A stretch of 64,000 nt of DNA from Vibrio algarum. Its GTDB lineage: Bacteria; Pseudomonadota; Gammaproteobacteria; Enterobacterales; Vibrionaceae. The position numbers and the translations under genes are program-made. The DNA is taken from assembly GCF_028204155.1 (NCBI RefSeq), contig NZ_JAQLOI010000001.1, positions 1,984,001-2,048,000 on the forward strand, in the 5' to 3' direction. Shown here in pieces: positions 1 through 10,100 of this stretch; positions within the stretch are counted from its first letter, which is position 1, and each line of letters starts with the position of its first letter. The notes beneath the pieces are model-generated. The model was not told the origin of the DNA, made no database searches, and saw nothing but the letters and a program-made list of their open reading frames with translations.

Positions 1-834
1 TCTCAAGGTAAAGCGCTGCAAGAGATCACGAGTGCCGATGGAAATACCATCACACTGGTAACACAAGATGGACAGACGCCTGTATTGAGCTTGGTATTTA
101 ACCCAGTAACCGGTGGTTATGATGTTACTCAGAGTTTACCGATAGATCAGGTCTCTGGTAGTGGCAGCAAACTTACCTTTAAAGTGACGGCCGACTCCAC
201 GGACGACAACGATAAAACCGCTAATATAGTGGTCAATATCAAAGACGGTGTTGATACTCAACTGACCAACAGCAGTGTCACACTGACGGAACAACTGGAC
301 AGTGCCGGTAATTTTGATAGCGCAAATGGCACTACCGCAGGCACAACAAATATCGTACAGGGGGTTGATGGCTCAGAAATCTCGATTGACCTGATTACTG
401 ACGTATCTAATTGGACATCTCAAGGTAAAGCGCTGCAAGAGATCACGAGTGCCGATGGAAATACCATCACACTGGTAACACAAGATGGACAAACGCCTGT
501 ATTGAATTTGGTATTTAACCCAGTAACCGGTGGCTATGACGTTACTCAAAGTTTACCGATAGATCAGGTCTCTGGTAGTGGCAGTAAACTTACCTTTAAA
601 GTGACGGCCGACTCTACGGACGACAACGATAAAACCGCTAATATTGTAGTCAATATCAAAGACGGTGTTGATACTCAACTGACCAACAGCCGTGTCACAC
701 TGACGGAACAACTGGACAGTGCCGGTAATTTCGATAGCACAAATGGCACTACTTCAGGCACCACCAATATCATTCAGGGAGTTGATGGCTCAGAAATTTC
801 GATTGTGCTTAGTACTGATGTATCGGGCTGGACT
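1..834 (+). repeat. Two near-identical 417-bp tandem repeats in the adhesin gene
   Basis: Bases 1-417 and 418-834 are almost the same, differing at only scattered positions (for example the codons around base 88 and the Ser/Arg change near 687). Each encodes one 139-residue module beginning SQGKALQEITSADG. The next modules (from about 835 and about 1250) keep the pattern but have diverged strongly. The array starts at the window edge, so more copies probably lie upstream. Such near-identity implies recent duplication or gene conversion and is a place where assemblies collapse copies. Confidence 0.9.
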
Positions 835-3800
835 TCAAACGGTGATGCGTTGACATTGTTGCCGACAACGGACAACGGAAATACTTTTACATTTGTCACA
901 GCAAACAATACTTCTAATCCTGTTCTCGTTTTGAAATTTAATAACGAAACCGGTGGGTATGAAGTTACTCAATACCAAGCTATCGACCAAGAGGACGGTA
1001 AGGGCAGTAATTTAAAATTCACTGTAACCGCTGATTCAACCGACGATGCCGACAAATCAGCGACAATTAATATAAAAATAAAAGATGGTGAAAATCCTGA
1101 AGTCATCGTTAACCAAGATGCATCATTAACCGAAAGCACTAACATGTCACAGTCGACACCAGCAAAGGTCACGATAGATGAGCTTGTCACATTTGACAAA
1201 GGCGTTGACGCGATCGACATGGTAGCGATTGAATTAACGACGGATATTTCAAGCTTAACAAGCAGCGGGGAACTTCTGACCTCTTCGACAGTTGGGTCAA
1301 CCTTTACGTTATATCTAGATGGAACAACGACAAAAGTCCTTGAAGCCACATTAGATGAAATCACTGGCGACTTGAAAGTAGACCAGTATCTGCCGCTGGA
1401 TAACCCAGCGAACAATAAGATTGCTTTAAACTTCAAAGTGACTGCAACCGACACAGATGGAGATAGTGACTCTGCAAGGTTTGGTCTTACACTGTTGGAT
1501 GGACAAGATCCTGAAATCAATTCAATTTCTAAATTAACGGTAAGTGAAATTGGTTCAAATTCGAGGTCAGACAGTACCACAATAATACTTGAAGCGAGTT
1601 CGGATAATATTAAGTCGTTTGATATTGATATTGATAATGTATCGTTTGTTGCAGAGAACGGCGATTTGATAACGGGCTTAACGTCAGGTGGAAGAGAAAT
1701 TACCTTCCAACAAATTGCTGATGGTTTTGTTGGTGTGATAGACCTTAACGATGACGCAAACAATCCGGACTATCAAAATGTCATTGAGCTTACCGTCATT
1801 TCAGATTACACAGACCCTAATTTTGGCAAGGTAACCTTCAGTATTGTTGCTCCTATAGATCATCCTGGTGACAACACAGACAAAATTACGCTTACGGTTC
1901 CTGTTTCTGCAACTGACTTTGATTCTGATACGAGTGAACAGATAGGCTTACTTATAGATATTGTCGACCAAGTGCCCACTTTACGAGATAGAACATTAAC
2001 GGTTGACGAGGGTGATTCGATAGACAACATACAGATGTTTATTGATAAAGGAATGGATGGTGCTTCGATAACAGACATTACATCGTCAGATGCGGCTACG
2101 TTAAAACTTGATGGACAAGAAAGCATCTCGGTTTCAGGTACGACTCAATCCATCATTGTGTCGATGAAAGAGAGTGACGGTCAATGGCAAGAGATAGGTA
2201 CGTTAACGGTTAAGTCTAATGGAAAGGTTAGTTTTTCTGCAAATAGCTCGGTTGAAAACCTTGTGGGTGATGTTGTCGCCAAATTGATTGTTACAGCAAC
2301 TGATAGCGATGGGGATCAAGACCAAAGTGATTTAACTTTGGTGATAAAGGATCAGGTGTCATCTCTATTAGAAACCAATATTGTCGGTAAAGAAGATTCT
2401 GGTCAATTAATAGTACCTAACGACAATTATGGGAGCAGTGATAACCCTCCTATTGGTGTTCTATTGACAGTGAATGTAGGCGATATTGATGCAAATGAAA
2501 GTGTTTCATCTATAACTATTGTCGATCCTGAAGGTGGTGCTTTCTATTATTATGATGGTTCAAATTATATTAAAATTGATGGCAACGAGATCAGTGGAAC
2601 CCAATTAACTACGTCGAGCAATAACGTAGACCAGTTATCGATAACAAATATTTTCTTTATTCCAGATAGACACTTTTCAACGGACGCTAGTGGTATTCAG
2701 GCTGACGTCACGGTCACGATTTCGAGACAATTAATCAATGCCGATGGAACAACGTCTACTATTTACGAATCGGTTTCTAGTGAGATCAATGTTGTGGTTC
2801 AAGGCATCGCCGACACCCCAGAGTGGCTTGATAGTTTTGAAGAAAACCCAATCGGGGTAGAAGATAGTTCAAGTGTTAAACTGGATTTTGGCGCATTTAC
2901 ACAAGATCAAGTCACTGGAAACACACCAGAAACGATCAATTATGAGTTGGAATTTACTACTATTCCAAACTTGCATGTTCTAGAAACCGTTGATGGTACA
3001 GAGATCAGTCCAGACCCAGATGGAATATATCGATTTACCTCAGATGAAATTGATAACGTCTATATTAATTCTGCGGATAACTTTAGTGGGCAAATAGAGC
3101 TAACGGTCAAAGCTATATCAAATGAGCCTGAAAGTAACGCGGTAATCCCTACCGCAGAATCGACTAATACGATAATAGTTGATATAAAGCCAGTAGCAGA
3201 CGATGCAACCCTTGAAGTCGAACGTGTCAACGTTATCGAAGACAACGCTTTTCAACTTAAAGATCATATTACGGTTGTAGAACTAGACGATCTTACCGAC
3301 AGTTCAGAGCAAGCTTATATTGAATTAATAGATTTGCCAGAGGGAAGTTACTTTAGTTATAAAGATACAGACTCAACACAAATAACGCTAATTGTGGATG
3401 ACAATGGAAAAGGGGTAAAGGTCGATTCAGACGGTAATGTTATTGATCCTACCGCGGCTCCGATCGATCTTATTTTTAGCTACGATGTTATCCAAGATGA
3501 ATACACAACTATTACTCCTCCTTTAGACAGCAACGTAGATTTTGATTTCAACGTAAAACTCACCATAGTGGATGAAGCTAATCTACAGAGTGACCCCGAT
3601 GCCACTGATACCAACAACACTATTGCTGAGAAAACGATTCACGTTGATATAAAAGGTGTTGCGGACCTTCCTGCCATCGGTACGGAATCAACTAACCAAT
3701 GGATAATAGATCAAGCTACGGGTGAAATTAGAACGTCTACACCGATTGATGAATATACGGGGCAGTCCATTGGCGACGCTGATGGCGAATATCAAGGTGC

Positions 3801-6800
3801 AAAACTTGATTTCTCTGTTGTCAGTGGTGAATTAGGAGACCATGAAGGGTTGCTTGGTCGATCTGAAACGATTTCCGTGGTGATTTCAGATGACGGTTCT
3901 AATGGAGACTATAAAATTATCGACATCAATACCGGTAATGAGATTAGTTTAACCTATATCGGCACTGAAAATGGCAAGCCAAAATACGAAGCAAATATCG
4001 ATAACGCCGATGTTATGATTGTTCCTGCTGAAAATAATACTGATGATATTCATTTAACCGCCAAAATCATCGTGACAGAAAATGATGGTGATCAGACGGT
4101 AGTAGAAAAAAATATCGTTATTGAGGTAACACCAGTTATTTCAGGGTTTGAAAATCCGTTGACTGGAGATAATTCATTTATAAATCAAGTCTCAGTTTCT
4201 GAAGACAGTGATATTAACGTTCGTTGGTATCCACGCAGTGATCAACAACAATTAGCCGATAACGACGAATTAGATGTTGAAGATAATGAGTATGTCACCA
4301 AATTAGAACTAGAAAGTATTACTGATCGCAGCGATATAGATATGACTATATTGGTAAGTGGCGACTATTTAGTCACTTATCTAGATGGTTCTCCTGTGCA
4401 AACAGTCAGTATAGGCAACCAATCATATTATTCGTTTACAGCGGATAGTAGCATTATTATAGAGGCCAAAGATGGTGGTGCGTTAACCGCAGCCAACTTA
4501 AAAATCACAGCAAACCTACCAGAAGATTCGACAGAAGATTTCACTTTGGAAACCAAAGTCACAATTGCTGAGACGGACGTTGATACGTTGGATGTTAACG
4601 GCGAACCAATCGTCTCAGAAGCAACGTACAACGGTGCCGTTAATGTTTCGGTTGCTCCTGTGGTTGAGGCAAATACAGAGCTAGATCTGAACACAAGTCT
4701 GACGCCAAGTGATGTCAATGGCGAGTCAGTTTATACGATTACAGATGGCAGTATTAGTTTTTCTAGAAATAGTGAAGACACTAGTGCAGATGTTGGAGTT
4801 GGAGTTAAACAGGATTTAGACGCCGACTCCGATGAAAAAGTCGACCAGATCGTTGTAGAGTTTGATTTTGGATTGGATAAAGACGCACTTAACGATCCAA
4901 ATCACCCGGACCATGCAGCTGTACTAGCTGATTTTGAATACCTCATAGACCAACTTTACGTTACTGGTGCAATAAATAATGGGGATGGAACATGGACTAT
5001 TACCGACGAAGATTTATTTTCTATTCACGCACCAGATGGTTTACTTGACTCAAATGGAGACCCAGTTGTTGTTGACGTCATCATTCATACAGAAGTTGTG
5101 GACTATGTGACAAGTTATGAAACGGAGAATAGTAGTCCAGTTCAAAAAGACACTACGATAACTCTGCAATTTACTAAACCTGCTACAGGATTCGAGACAA
5201 AGGCGGCTTCTGGGAGTATAGAACCATCAACTGTGGTGACGGGTGCTGAAGATACACAAATCGAATTAAAAGATTTTCTGTCGGGCAAGGTTGTATTTAC
5301 AGATTTGGGCCTATTAAGCGATGGTAATAGCGGCATCAATGATGAAATCGCTCTCGTTTTCGATTTTTCTAGCGCCCCTGCAGGTACTGGTATTAGCTTT
5401 GGTACTAGTGGTGGTGAAGATAATTTTGATAACGGTTTATACACAGCAGTTATAAACGTAGGCGACATAGACCTAACAACGGGTTTATTAAGCGATGAAG
5501 CTTTAACTGGGTTAATGTTAAATCTGCCAGAAGATTATGCTGGAGAATTTACCTTACCCGTAGCAATTGTTGTCACCGATCTTGATTCAGGTGACGAAAC
5601 CCAATCAACCCTTAATATCCCAGTTAGAATCTCACCTGTAGTGGATGGCCTGGATGAAACAAACTTTGTTGATGGCGATGAAAGCGGTGAATACGCTATC
5701 GTTCAAACAGTAACCGATGCAGATTTCACCAACGCTCAAGAATCTAAACCAACGGTGATTGCAGACAATACCGCATATGAAGACAGTGCGATTAAGCTTA
5801 ATTTGAACCATCTTAATTGGGAAGATAATGATACCGACCAATCTCGCGGTATTGAATCGTTTCAGAGTATTACTCTTACACCGCCATTAGGAAGTGGTTC
5901 TTTGTCGGTAGACAATAGCGCCTATAGTGACAATGTCACAATTGATGCTAATACCGGCGCGATAACGATAATCGCAAGCAATGGTATAACGATAGAGACA
6001 GTTTTAGAAAATATCATTTTCACTCCAAAAACGGATTTTTCCGGTTCTGTTGAACTGACCTTAACCGGTACGATTGTTGATAGCACCAGTTTTGTCAGTG
6101 CGAATGACGGTGCGTTTACGCCTTTACCGGACGATACTGCAGTTGATAATTCGTACTCAGCAACAATCTCATTTGATGTTGTCTCAGTAGTAGATGACGT
6201 TGCTGTTAAGGCGAACAATATTAAAGGCACTGAAGATAATGTCATTAGGTTAGACAATCTTAAGTTCACGTTAGGCGACGTAGATCAATCAGAAGAGTTC
6301 GTTTCATTCAAAATTACAGATGTACCTGATGACTTTCAAATAAAATCACTAGGTAATAATTTCTCGGTTAAGAATAATGGCGATGGTGAATGGAGTATTC
6401 AGATCAGAGCTGATTTGGGAATTGAAGCGACGCTAGATAATGTAGTGATTGTACCAGCAGAAGATTTCAGTGGTACGGTAAATCTAGGTTACTCGGTTTA
6501 CGTTCAAGAAAAGGACACAGAAGTACCGAGAGAAACCTCGGGCACGTTTGAAGTGAATATTGCTGCGGTCGGTGATGATATTGACACTCGTATTGATAGT
6601 TCGCCCTCAGGAATAGAAGGCGGACAAGTTATTATACAAATCGATGCCAGCGTAATTGACAATGAAAACTCGATAGACCCGGGTAGCAACTACAACGAAA
6701 ATAGCCCGGAAACCGTTTATATTAAAATCGATAACGTGCCTGAATTGGTACAGGTAACCCTTCCTGGTATCTCAACCGATGACTACACAGCAATCGCTGA

Positions 6801-9171
6801 GGTTGTTAATGGCGTTTATACAGGCAGTTGGATTATCACAACAACACTCCAAGAAGTGACCTCTATCGCGTTGGATCTCGCCAATACAGATTACAACAAT
6901 GACTATTGGTCTAGTGATAGTGCAGAGATTACCGTTAATGTGTATGCAGATGATAACGGTAGCCGTGGGCAAGTTAGTACAGGTGTGGTTTCTCTAGATA
7001 TTACCCCAATAAATGATGCACCTACACTCACCTTACCATCGGATGTTGTAGGTGATGAAGACACAGCGATAAATATTACTAGCATAGTTATAGCCGATCC
7101 GGATCAGTTTGATGATTCAGACCCAGATGTGGACGGCCATCAAGACGGCACTTATACGGTGACTCTCAGCAATTCTGACGGTGTTTTGTCAATCAGTGAT
7201 GAAGCAAAATCAGCTTTCCCTAATGTTGTTATTACAACCGTTTCAGGTGAACTGACTTTGTCAGGAAACATCGCTGATATAAACGATCTACTGAGTGGTA
7301 ATTACACTGGCGCGACCGCTGGCTCAGAAGGGATTATTTTTACACCAAATAGTAATTTTAACGGAAATACGAACATTGCAGTGTCAGTGGATGATAACGG
7401 CAACAATGGCACTGGTGATGCCGACCACACATTCGATAGTCAATTCGAAGTGTCGGTTACACCAATAAACGATACGCCAACGCTAACGTTACCAACCAAT
7501 GTTGAAGTTGACGAGGACACAACGGTTAACATTACTAGTTTAGTTATTGGAGATGTAGACCAACTCGATGATACGTATGATCAAAACGGAGAATACACGG
7601 TTATTCTTACTAATACTGACGGTGTACTTTCGATTAGTGACCAAGCGCAATCGGCATTCCCTAATATAGTAGTTAGCACGCTGTCTGGTGAGCTGACCTT
7701 GTCAGGAAACATCACGGATATAAACGATCTTCTGGCTGGTAATTATACTGGCGCGACCTCCGGTTCTGAAGGGGTTATTTTTACGCCAAATAGTGACTTT
7801 AATGGTGATACCAGTATTACGGTATCCGTCGATGATAACGGTAATAATGGCACTGGAACTGCAGCAAGTAAGTTTGAATCGCAATTTAATGTGACTGTTA
7901 ATGCCGTTAATGACGCACCAGAAAACACGTTGTTTGATAGTCTTTCTGTTACAGAGGGTAGTATCACTAAGTTAGTTGGATTAAGCGTGGATGATAGCGA
8001 TTACGCATCGCGCCCTGACACAACCCCAATAACAGTAACACTCAGTACTTTACATGGTGAACTGACGGCACAGATACCGAACTCGTTATTAAATACGACG
8101 GTAGACAGTTCTAATCCTAATCAGATCATTATTAAAGGTCCAATTTCAGAAGTGAACCAACTGCTAAGTGCTAAAGAAGGAAATGAAGGTATCTTTTATT
8201 CCGTTAGTAGTAGCAACACAGAAACGACAGATACCTTTACCATGGTGACCAATGATGGTGGGAATTATGATTCTGTAGGCACCACTATCTTAGAAGACAC
8301 GGATACCGCAGGTATCACCATTGCACCAGTTGTTTCTGGTGTTCCTCAACTTGAATTAGCATTGCAGACCCAACAGATTAGGACCAATGTTTCAAGTACT
8401 CTCGCAGGAGTAGGCATTCCCCTTATTGGGTTAAATGCGAGCTTAGTATCTGCCTCTGCTGATACTCAAGATACTCAAGAAAGTGTCATCATTCGAATAT
8501 CTGATTTACCAGACACCGCGACAGTGACTGGGGCTACCTTAAGTGATGGATCATGGATTATTGATGCCGCTAATTTGGATTCTGCTGAAATTCATGGTTT
8601 GACAACTTCTGCAGTACTTTCCATTGTTGCCATCGCTGAAGAACCGAATGCTACTTCCGTCGAAAGTTCGGTGACGACTGTTAATATTGTGGTTGATGGT
8701 GATTCAATCATTGGCGATGAAAATACAAACGAGAGCGATCCACTACTTATTGTTGCTTCCAATGACGATACGACATTAATTGGCACAAGTAGTGCAGATA
8801 TTCTTGTCGGTGGAACAGGTGAAGATACATTTACTGGAGGAGCAGGGGCAGATGAATTTGTTTGGACAGAAACGAATCTAAATAACAATGTAGATACTAT
8901 TTTAGATTTCAGCACCGCTGATAATGACACGATAAATCTCTTGGACCTTTTAGACACGGGAGAAACATTAGAAGCGTTTCTTCAAGATCATGTAACTGCA
9001 ACCATTGTTGACCATGATACTGTGGGCGACGGTAAAGATGTGAACCTTGAGATCCAAGTGGATGGACTAAATTCTCCGCAAAATATACTTTTAGAAGGGA
9101 TGGGTGAACTTTATTCTAGCGCAACTGACGTACTCTCAGCGATGCTCCAAGACCACGTATTTAAAGATTAA
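1..9171 (+). CDS. Giant type I-secreted RTX adhesin, 3' part (5' end outside window)
   Basis: The reading frame is open from base 1, so the gene starts upstream; 3056 residues are visible. Seen: an N-side array of about 139-residue immunoglobulin-like repeats, the first two nearly identical; a long middle of acidic, Asp/Asn/Thr/Ser-rich cadherin-like modules with recurrent 'NDAP' and 'VEDxA' type borders; two similar modules at 7012-7908; then near the C-terminus a short RTX stretch (GGTGEDTFT, GGAGADEFV) and a roughly 90-residue tail containing DFSTADNDTINLLDLL, as in substrates of type I secretion. Cysteine is practically absent. Known of the family (LapA, BapA, FrhA-like proteins): Ca2+-rigidified surface fibres exported by an ABC/TolC system, used for attachment and biofilm. 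No secretion ABC genes lie inside the window. The N-terminal retention and LapG-cleavage region, if present, is outside. It ends at a bidirectional terminator. Confidence 0.9.
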   Translation, partial: SQGKALQEITSADGNTITLVTQDGQTPVLSLVFNPVTGGYDVTQSLPIDQVSGSGSKLTFKVTADSTDDNDKTANIVVNIKDGVDTQLTNSSVTLTEQLDSAGNFDSANGTTAGTTNIVQGVDGSEISIDLITDVSNWTSQGKALQEITSADGNTITLVTQDGQTPVLNLVFNPVTGGYDVTQSLPIDQVSGSGSKLTFKVTADSTDDNDKTANIVVNIKDGVDTQLTNSRVTLTEQLDSAGNFDSTNGTTSGTTNIIQGVDGSEISIVLSTDVSGWTSNGDALTLLPTTDNGNTFTFVTANNTSNPVLVLKFNNETGGYEVTQYQAIDQEDGKGSNLKFTVTADSTDDADKSATINIKIKDGENPEVIVNQDASLTESTNMSQSTPAKVTIDELVTFDKGVDAIDMVAIELTTDISSLTSSGELLTSSTVGSTFTLYLDGTTTKVLEATLDEITGDLKVDQYLPLDNPANNKIALNFKVTATDTDGDSDSARFGLTLLDGQDPEINSISKLTVSEIGSNSRSDSTTIILEASSDNIKSFDIDIDNVSFVAENGDLITGLTSGGREITFQQIADGFVGVIDLNDDANNPDYQNVIELTVISDYTDPNFGKVTFSIVAPIDHPGDNTDKITLTVPVSATDFDSDTSEQIGLLIDIVDQVPTLRDRTLTVDEGDSIDNIQMFIDKGMDGASITDITSSDAATLKLDGQESISVSGTTQSIIVSMKESDGQWQEIGTLTVKSNGKVSFSANSSVENLVGDVVAKLIVTATDSDGDQDQSDLTLVIKDQVSSLLETNIVGKEDSGQLIVPNDNYGSSDNPPIGVLLTVNVGDIDANESVSSITIVDPEGGAFYYYDGSNYIKIDGNEISGTQLTTSSNNVDQLSITNIFFIPDRHFSTDASGIQADVTVTISRQLINADGTTSTIYESVSSEINVVVQGIADTPEWLDSFEENPIGVEDSSSVKLDFGAFTQDQVTGNTPETINYELEFTTIPNLHVLETVDGTEISPDPDGIYRFTSDEIDNVYINSADNFSGQIELTVKAISNEPESNAVIPTAESTNTIIVDIKPVADDATLEVERVNVIEDNAFQLKDHITVVELDDLTDSSEQAYIELIDLPEGSYFSYKDTDSTQITLIVDDNGKGVKVDSDGNVIDPTAAPIDLIFSYDVIQDEYTTITPPLDSNVDFDFNVKLTIVDEANLQSDPDATDTNNTIAEKTIHVDIKGVADLPAIGTESTNQWIIDQATGEIRTSTPIDEYTGQSIGDADGEYQGAKLDFSVVSGELGDHEGLLGRSETISVVISDDGSNGDYKIIDINTGNEISLTYIGTENGKPKYEANIDNADVMIVPAENNTDDIHLTAKIIVTENDGDQTVVEKNIVIEVTPVISGFENPLTGDNSFINQVSVSEDSDINVRWYPRSDQQQLADNDELDVEDNEYVTKLELESITDRSDIDMTILVSGDYLVTYLDGSPVQTVSIGNQSYYSFTADSSIIIEAKDGGALTAANLKITANLPEDSTEDFTLETKVTIAETDVDTLDVNGEPIVSEATYNGAVNVSVAPVVEANTELDLNTSLTPSDVNGESVYTITDGSISFSRNSEDTSADVGVGVKQDLDADSDEKVDQIVVEFDFGLDKDALNDPNHPDHAAVLADFEYLIDQLYVTGAINNGDGTWTITDEDLFSIHAPDGLLDSNGDPVVVDVIIHTEVVDYVTSYETENSSPVQKDTTITLQFTKPATGFETKAASGSIEPSTVVTGAEDTQIELKDFLSGKVVFTDLGLLSDGNSGINDEIALVFDFSSAPAGTGISFGTSGGEDNFDNGLYTAVINVGDIDLTTGLLSDEALTGLMLNLPEDYAGEFTLPVAIVVTDLDSGDETQSTLNIPVRISPVVDGLDETNFVDGDESGEYAIVQTVTDADFTNAQESKPTVIADNTAYEDSAIKLNLNHLNWEDNDTDQSRGIESFQSITLTPPLGSGSLSVDNSAYSDNVTIDANTGAITIIASNGITIETVLENIIFTPKTDFSGSVELTLTGTIVDSTSFVSANDGAFTPLPDDTAVDNSYSATISFDVVSVVDDVAVKANNIKGTEDNVIRLDNLKFTLGDVDQSEEFVSFKITDVPDDFQIKSLGNNFSVKNNGDGEWSIQIRADLGIEATLDNVVIVPAEDFSGTVNLGYSVYVQEKDTEVPRETSGTFEVNIAAVGDDIDTRIDSSPSGIEGGQVIIQIDASVIDNENSIDPGSNYNENSPETVYIKIDNVPELVQVTLPGISTDDYTAIAEVVNGVYTGSWIITTTLQEVTSIALDLANTDYNNDYWSSDSAEITVNVYADDNGSRGQVSTGVVSLDITPINDAPTLTLPSDVVGDEDTAINITSIVIADPDQFDDSDPDVDGHQDGTYTVTLSNSDGVLSISDEAKSAFPNVVITTVSGELTLSGNIADINDLLSGNYTGATAGSEGIIFTPNSNFNGNTNIAVSVDDNGNNGTGDADHTFDSQFEVSVTPINDTPTLTLPTNVEVDEDTTVNITSLVIGDVDQLDDTYDQNGEYTVILTNTDGVLSISDQAQSAFPNIVVSTLSGELTLSGNITDINDLLAGNYTGATSGSEGVIFTPNSDFNGDTSITVSVDDNGNNGTGTAASKFESQFNVTVNAVNDAPENTLFDSLSVTEGSITKLVGLSVDDSDYASRPDTTPITVTLSTLHGELTAQIPNSLLNTTVDSSNPNQIIIKGPISEVNQLLSAKEGNEGIFYSVSSSNTETTDTFTMVTNDGGNYDSVGTTILEDTDTAGITIAPVVSGVPQLELALQTQQIRTNVSSTLAGVGIPLIGLNASLVSASADTQDTQESVIIRISDLPDTATVTGATLSDGSWIIDAANLDSAEIHGLTTSAVLSIVAIAEEPNATSVESSVTTVNIVVDGDSIIGDENTNESDPLLIVASNDDTTLIGTSSADILVGGTGEDTFTGGAGADEFVWTETNLNNNVDTILDFSTADNDTINLLDLLDTGETLEAFLQDHVTATIVDHDTVGDGKDVNLEIQVDGLNSPQNILLEGMGELYSSATDVLSAMLQDHVFKD
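5927..5939. other. matS site (MatP-binding, GTGACAATGTCAC)
   Basis: The 13 bases GTGACAATGTCAC fit the published matS consensus GTGACRNYGTCAC at every position. The site lies inside the adhesin coding sequence. MatP itself is encoded at 44465-44914. By eye this is the only perfect match in the window. MatP on matS sites organises the Ter macrodomain, so the site supports a terminus-proximal position. Chance occurrence in 64 kb is unlikely but not excluded. Confidence 0.7.
7012..7908 (+). repeat. Two similar cadherin-like modules in the adhesin
   Basis: Codons from 7012 (NDAPTLTLP) and from 7468 (NDTPTLTLP) open two modules of about 150 residues sharing ELTLSGNI-DINDLL-GNYTGAT-GSEG and NFNG--I-VSVDDNGNNGTG. 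They are clearly related but diverged at DNA level, unlike the 5' repeats. A third, shorter and more distant module begins at 7909. Confidence 0.8.
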
Positions 9172-9201
9172 AAATAGAAATTTTGGCTAATTTTTTATAA
9201 A

Positions 9202-9225
9202 AAAGGGCTCTTGCAAGAGCCTTTT
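9202..9225. terminator. Bidirectional rho-independent terminator
   Basis: Stem GGCTCT/AGAGCC with TGCA loop, flanked by A-run on the left and T-run on the right. It lies between the convergent adhesin (+) and sterol-desaturase-type gene (-) and can serve both. Confidence 0.85.
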
Positions 9226-9229
9226 CGCG

Positions 9230-10015
9230 TTAATTCCTAAATGGTTGTGTCAACATCTTATCAAGAATCTGTTCTCTCCCCTCTCTAAACTGCGGGACAC
9301 CTATTACACAGCCATCATGTCCACCAGTTGGTTGGCTTATATAGGTCTTAAATAACCTATCCCAAATTGAAAGGAAAAAACCAAAATTAGAGTGGGTTTC
9401 ACGAATAACAATTGAGTGATGCACACGGTGCATATCAGGCGTGACGATGACTTTTCTTAAGTACTTATCTAATGTTAACGGCATTCTTGCATTGCTATGG
9501 TTGAACATGGCACTAACGTTCAATACAACTTCAAAAATAACCACTGCTAATGCAGGTGCACCGAGCAACATGACCACACCGATCTTAATCCAAACAGAGA
9601 GTATGATTTCGATAGGGTGGAATCGAGAACCGGTTGTTAAGTCAATATCTTGGTCAGCATGATGAACCCTATGAAGCCTCCACAGCAGGGGAACTCGATG
9701 GAAAACTAAGTGTTGAATATAGATAGCCATATCCAATAGTAACACTGAAATTAACACCGTAATCCAGAAGGGTAAGTCAACAACATTGAAAAAACCTAGT
9801 GACCGTGCATCGGCTATTTGGGCGGCTTGGAAGGCAAGTATTGGCATAACAACTGCTATCATTGCACTGTTGGAAAAAATTAAACCCAAATTATTAACCC
9901 AACGTATCCATTTTTTTTGAGTGAGTTGCTTTCTAGGTTTACGCCACTCCCATACTGCAAACAGTAAAAATGCTCCAATAAAAAAAGTTAGCCGTATAAT
10001 CGAAGGATCTTCCAT
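9230..10015 (-). CDS. Sterol desaturase / fatty acid hydroxylase family membrane protein
   Basis: A 261-residue integral membrane protein with the histidine clusters of the fatty acid hydroxylase superfamily: H102-xxx-H106, H115-xx-HH119, H173, and H196-xx-HH200 (motifs HRVHHAD and HRVHHS). These bind the non-heme di-iron centre. Hydrophobic segments lie at about 7-22, 45-65, 83-100 and 143-168. Bacterial members hydroxylate or desaturate lipids; the substrate here cannot be told from sequence. It stands alone, convergent to the adhesin gene and divergent from the DTW gene. The ATG start is the natural full-length one. Confidence 0.85.
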   Translation of the reverse strand: MEDPSIIRLTFFIGAFLLFAVWEWRKPRKQLTQKKWIRWVNNLGLIFSNSAMIAVVMPILAFQAAQIADARSLGFFNVVDLPFWITVLISVLLLDMAIYIQHLVFHRVPLLWRLHRVHHADQDIDLTTGSRFHPIEIILSVWIKIGVVMLLGAPALAVVIFEVVLNVSAMFNHSNARMPLTLDKYLRKVIVTPDMHRVHHSIVIRETHSNFGFFLSIWDRLFKTYISQPTGGHDGCVIGVPQFREGREQILDKMLTQPFRN

Positions 10016-10100
10016 GAGCTATTCCTAATGTATTTGAAATTACCGTTACTCTAAGTACAATCGGCGCAACTTTCTACTAAAAAATCACCGACAATTAAAC

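Noticed and set aside
969..1763. 264-residue ORF antisense to the adhesin, and many shorter ones up to 8957
   Set aside because: Low-complexity Ser/Val/Leu products mirroring the Asp/Thr-rich sense codons, with no family-like motifs; shadows of the real frame.
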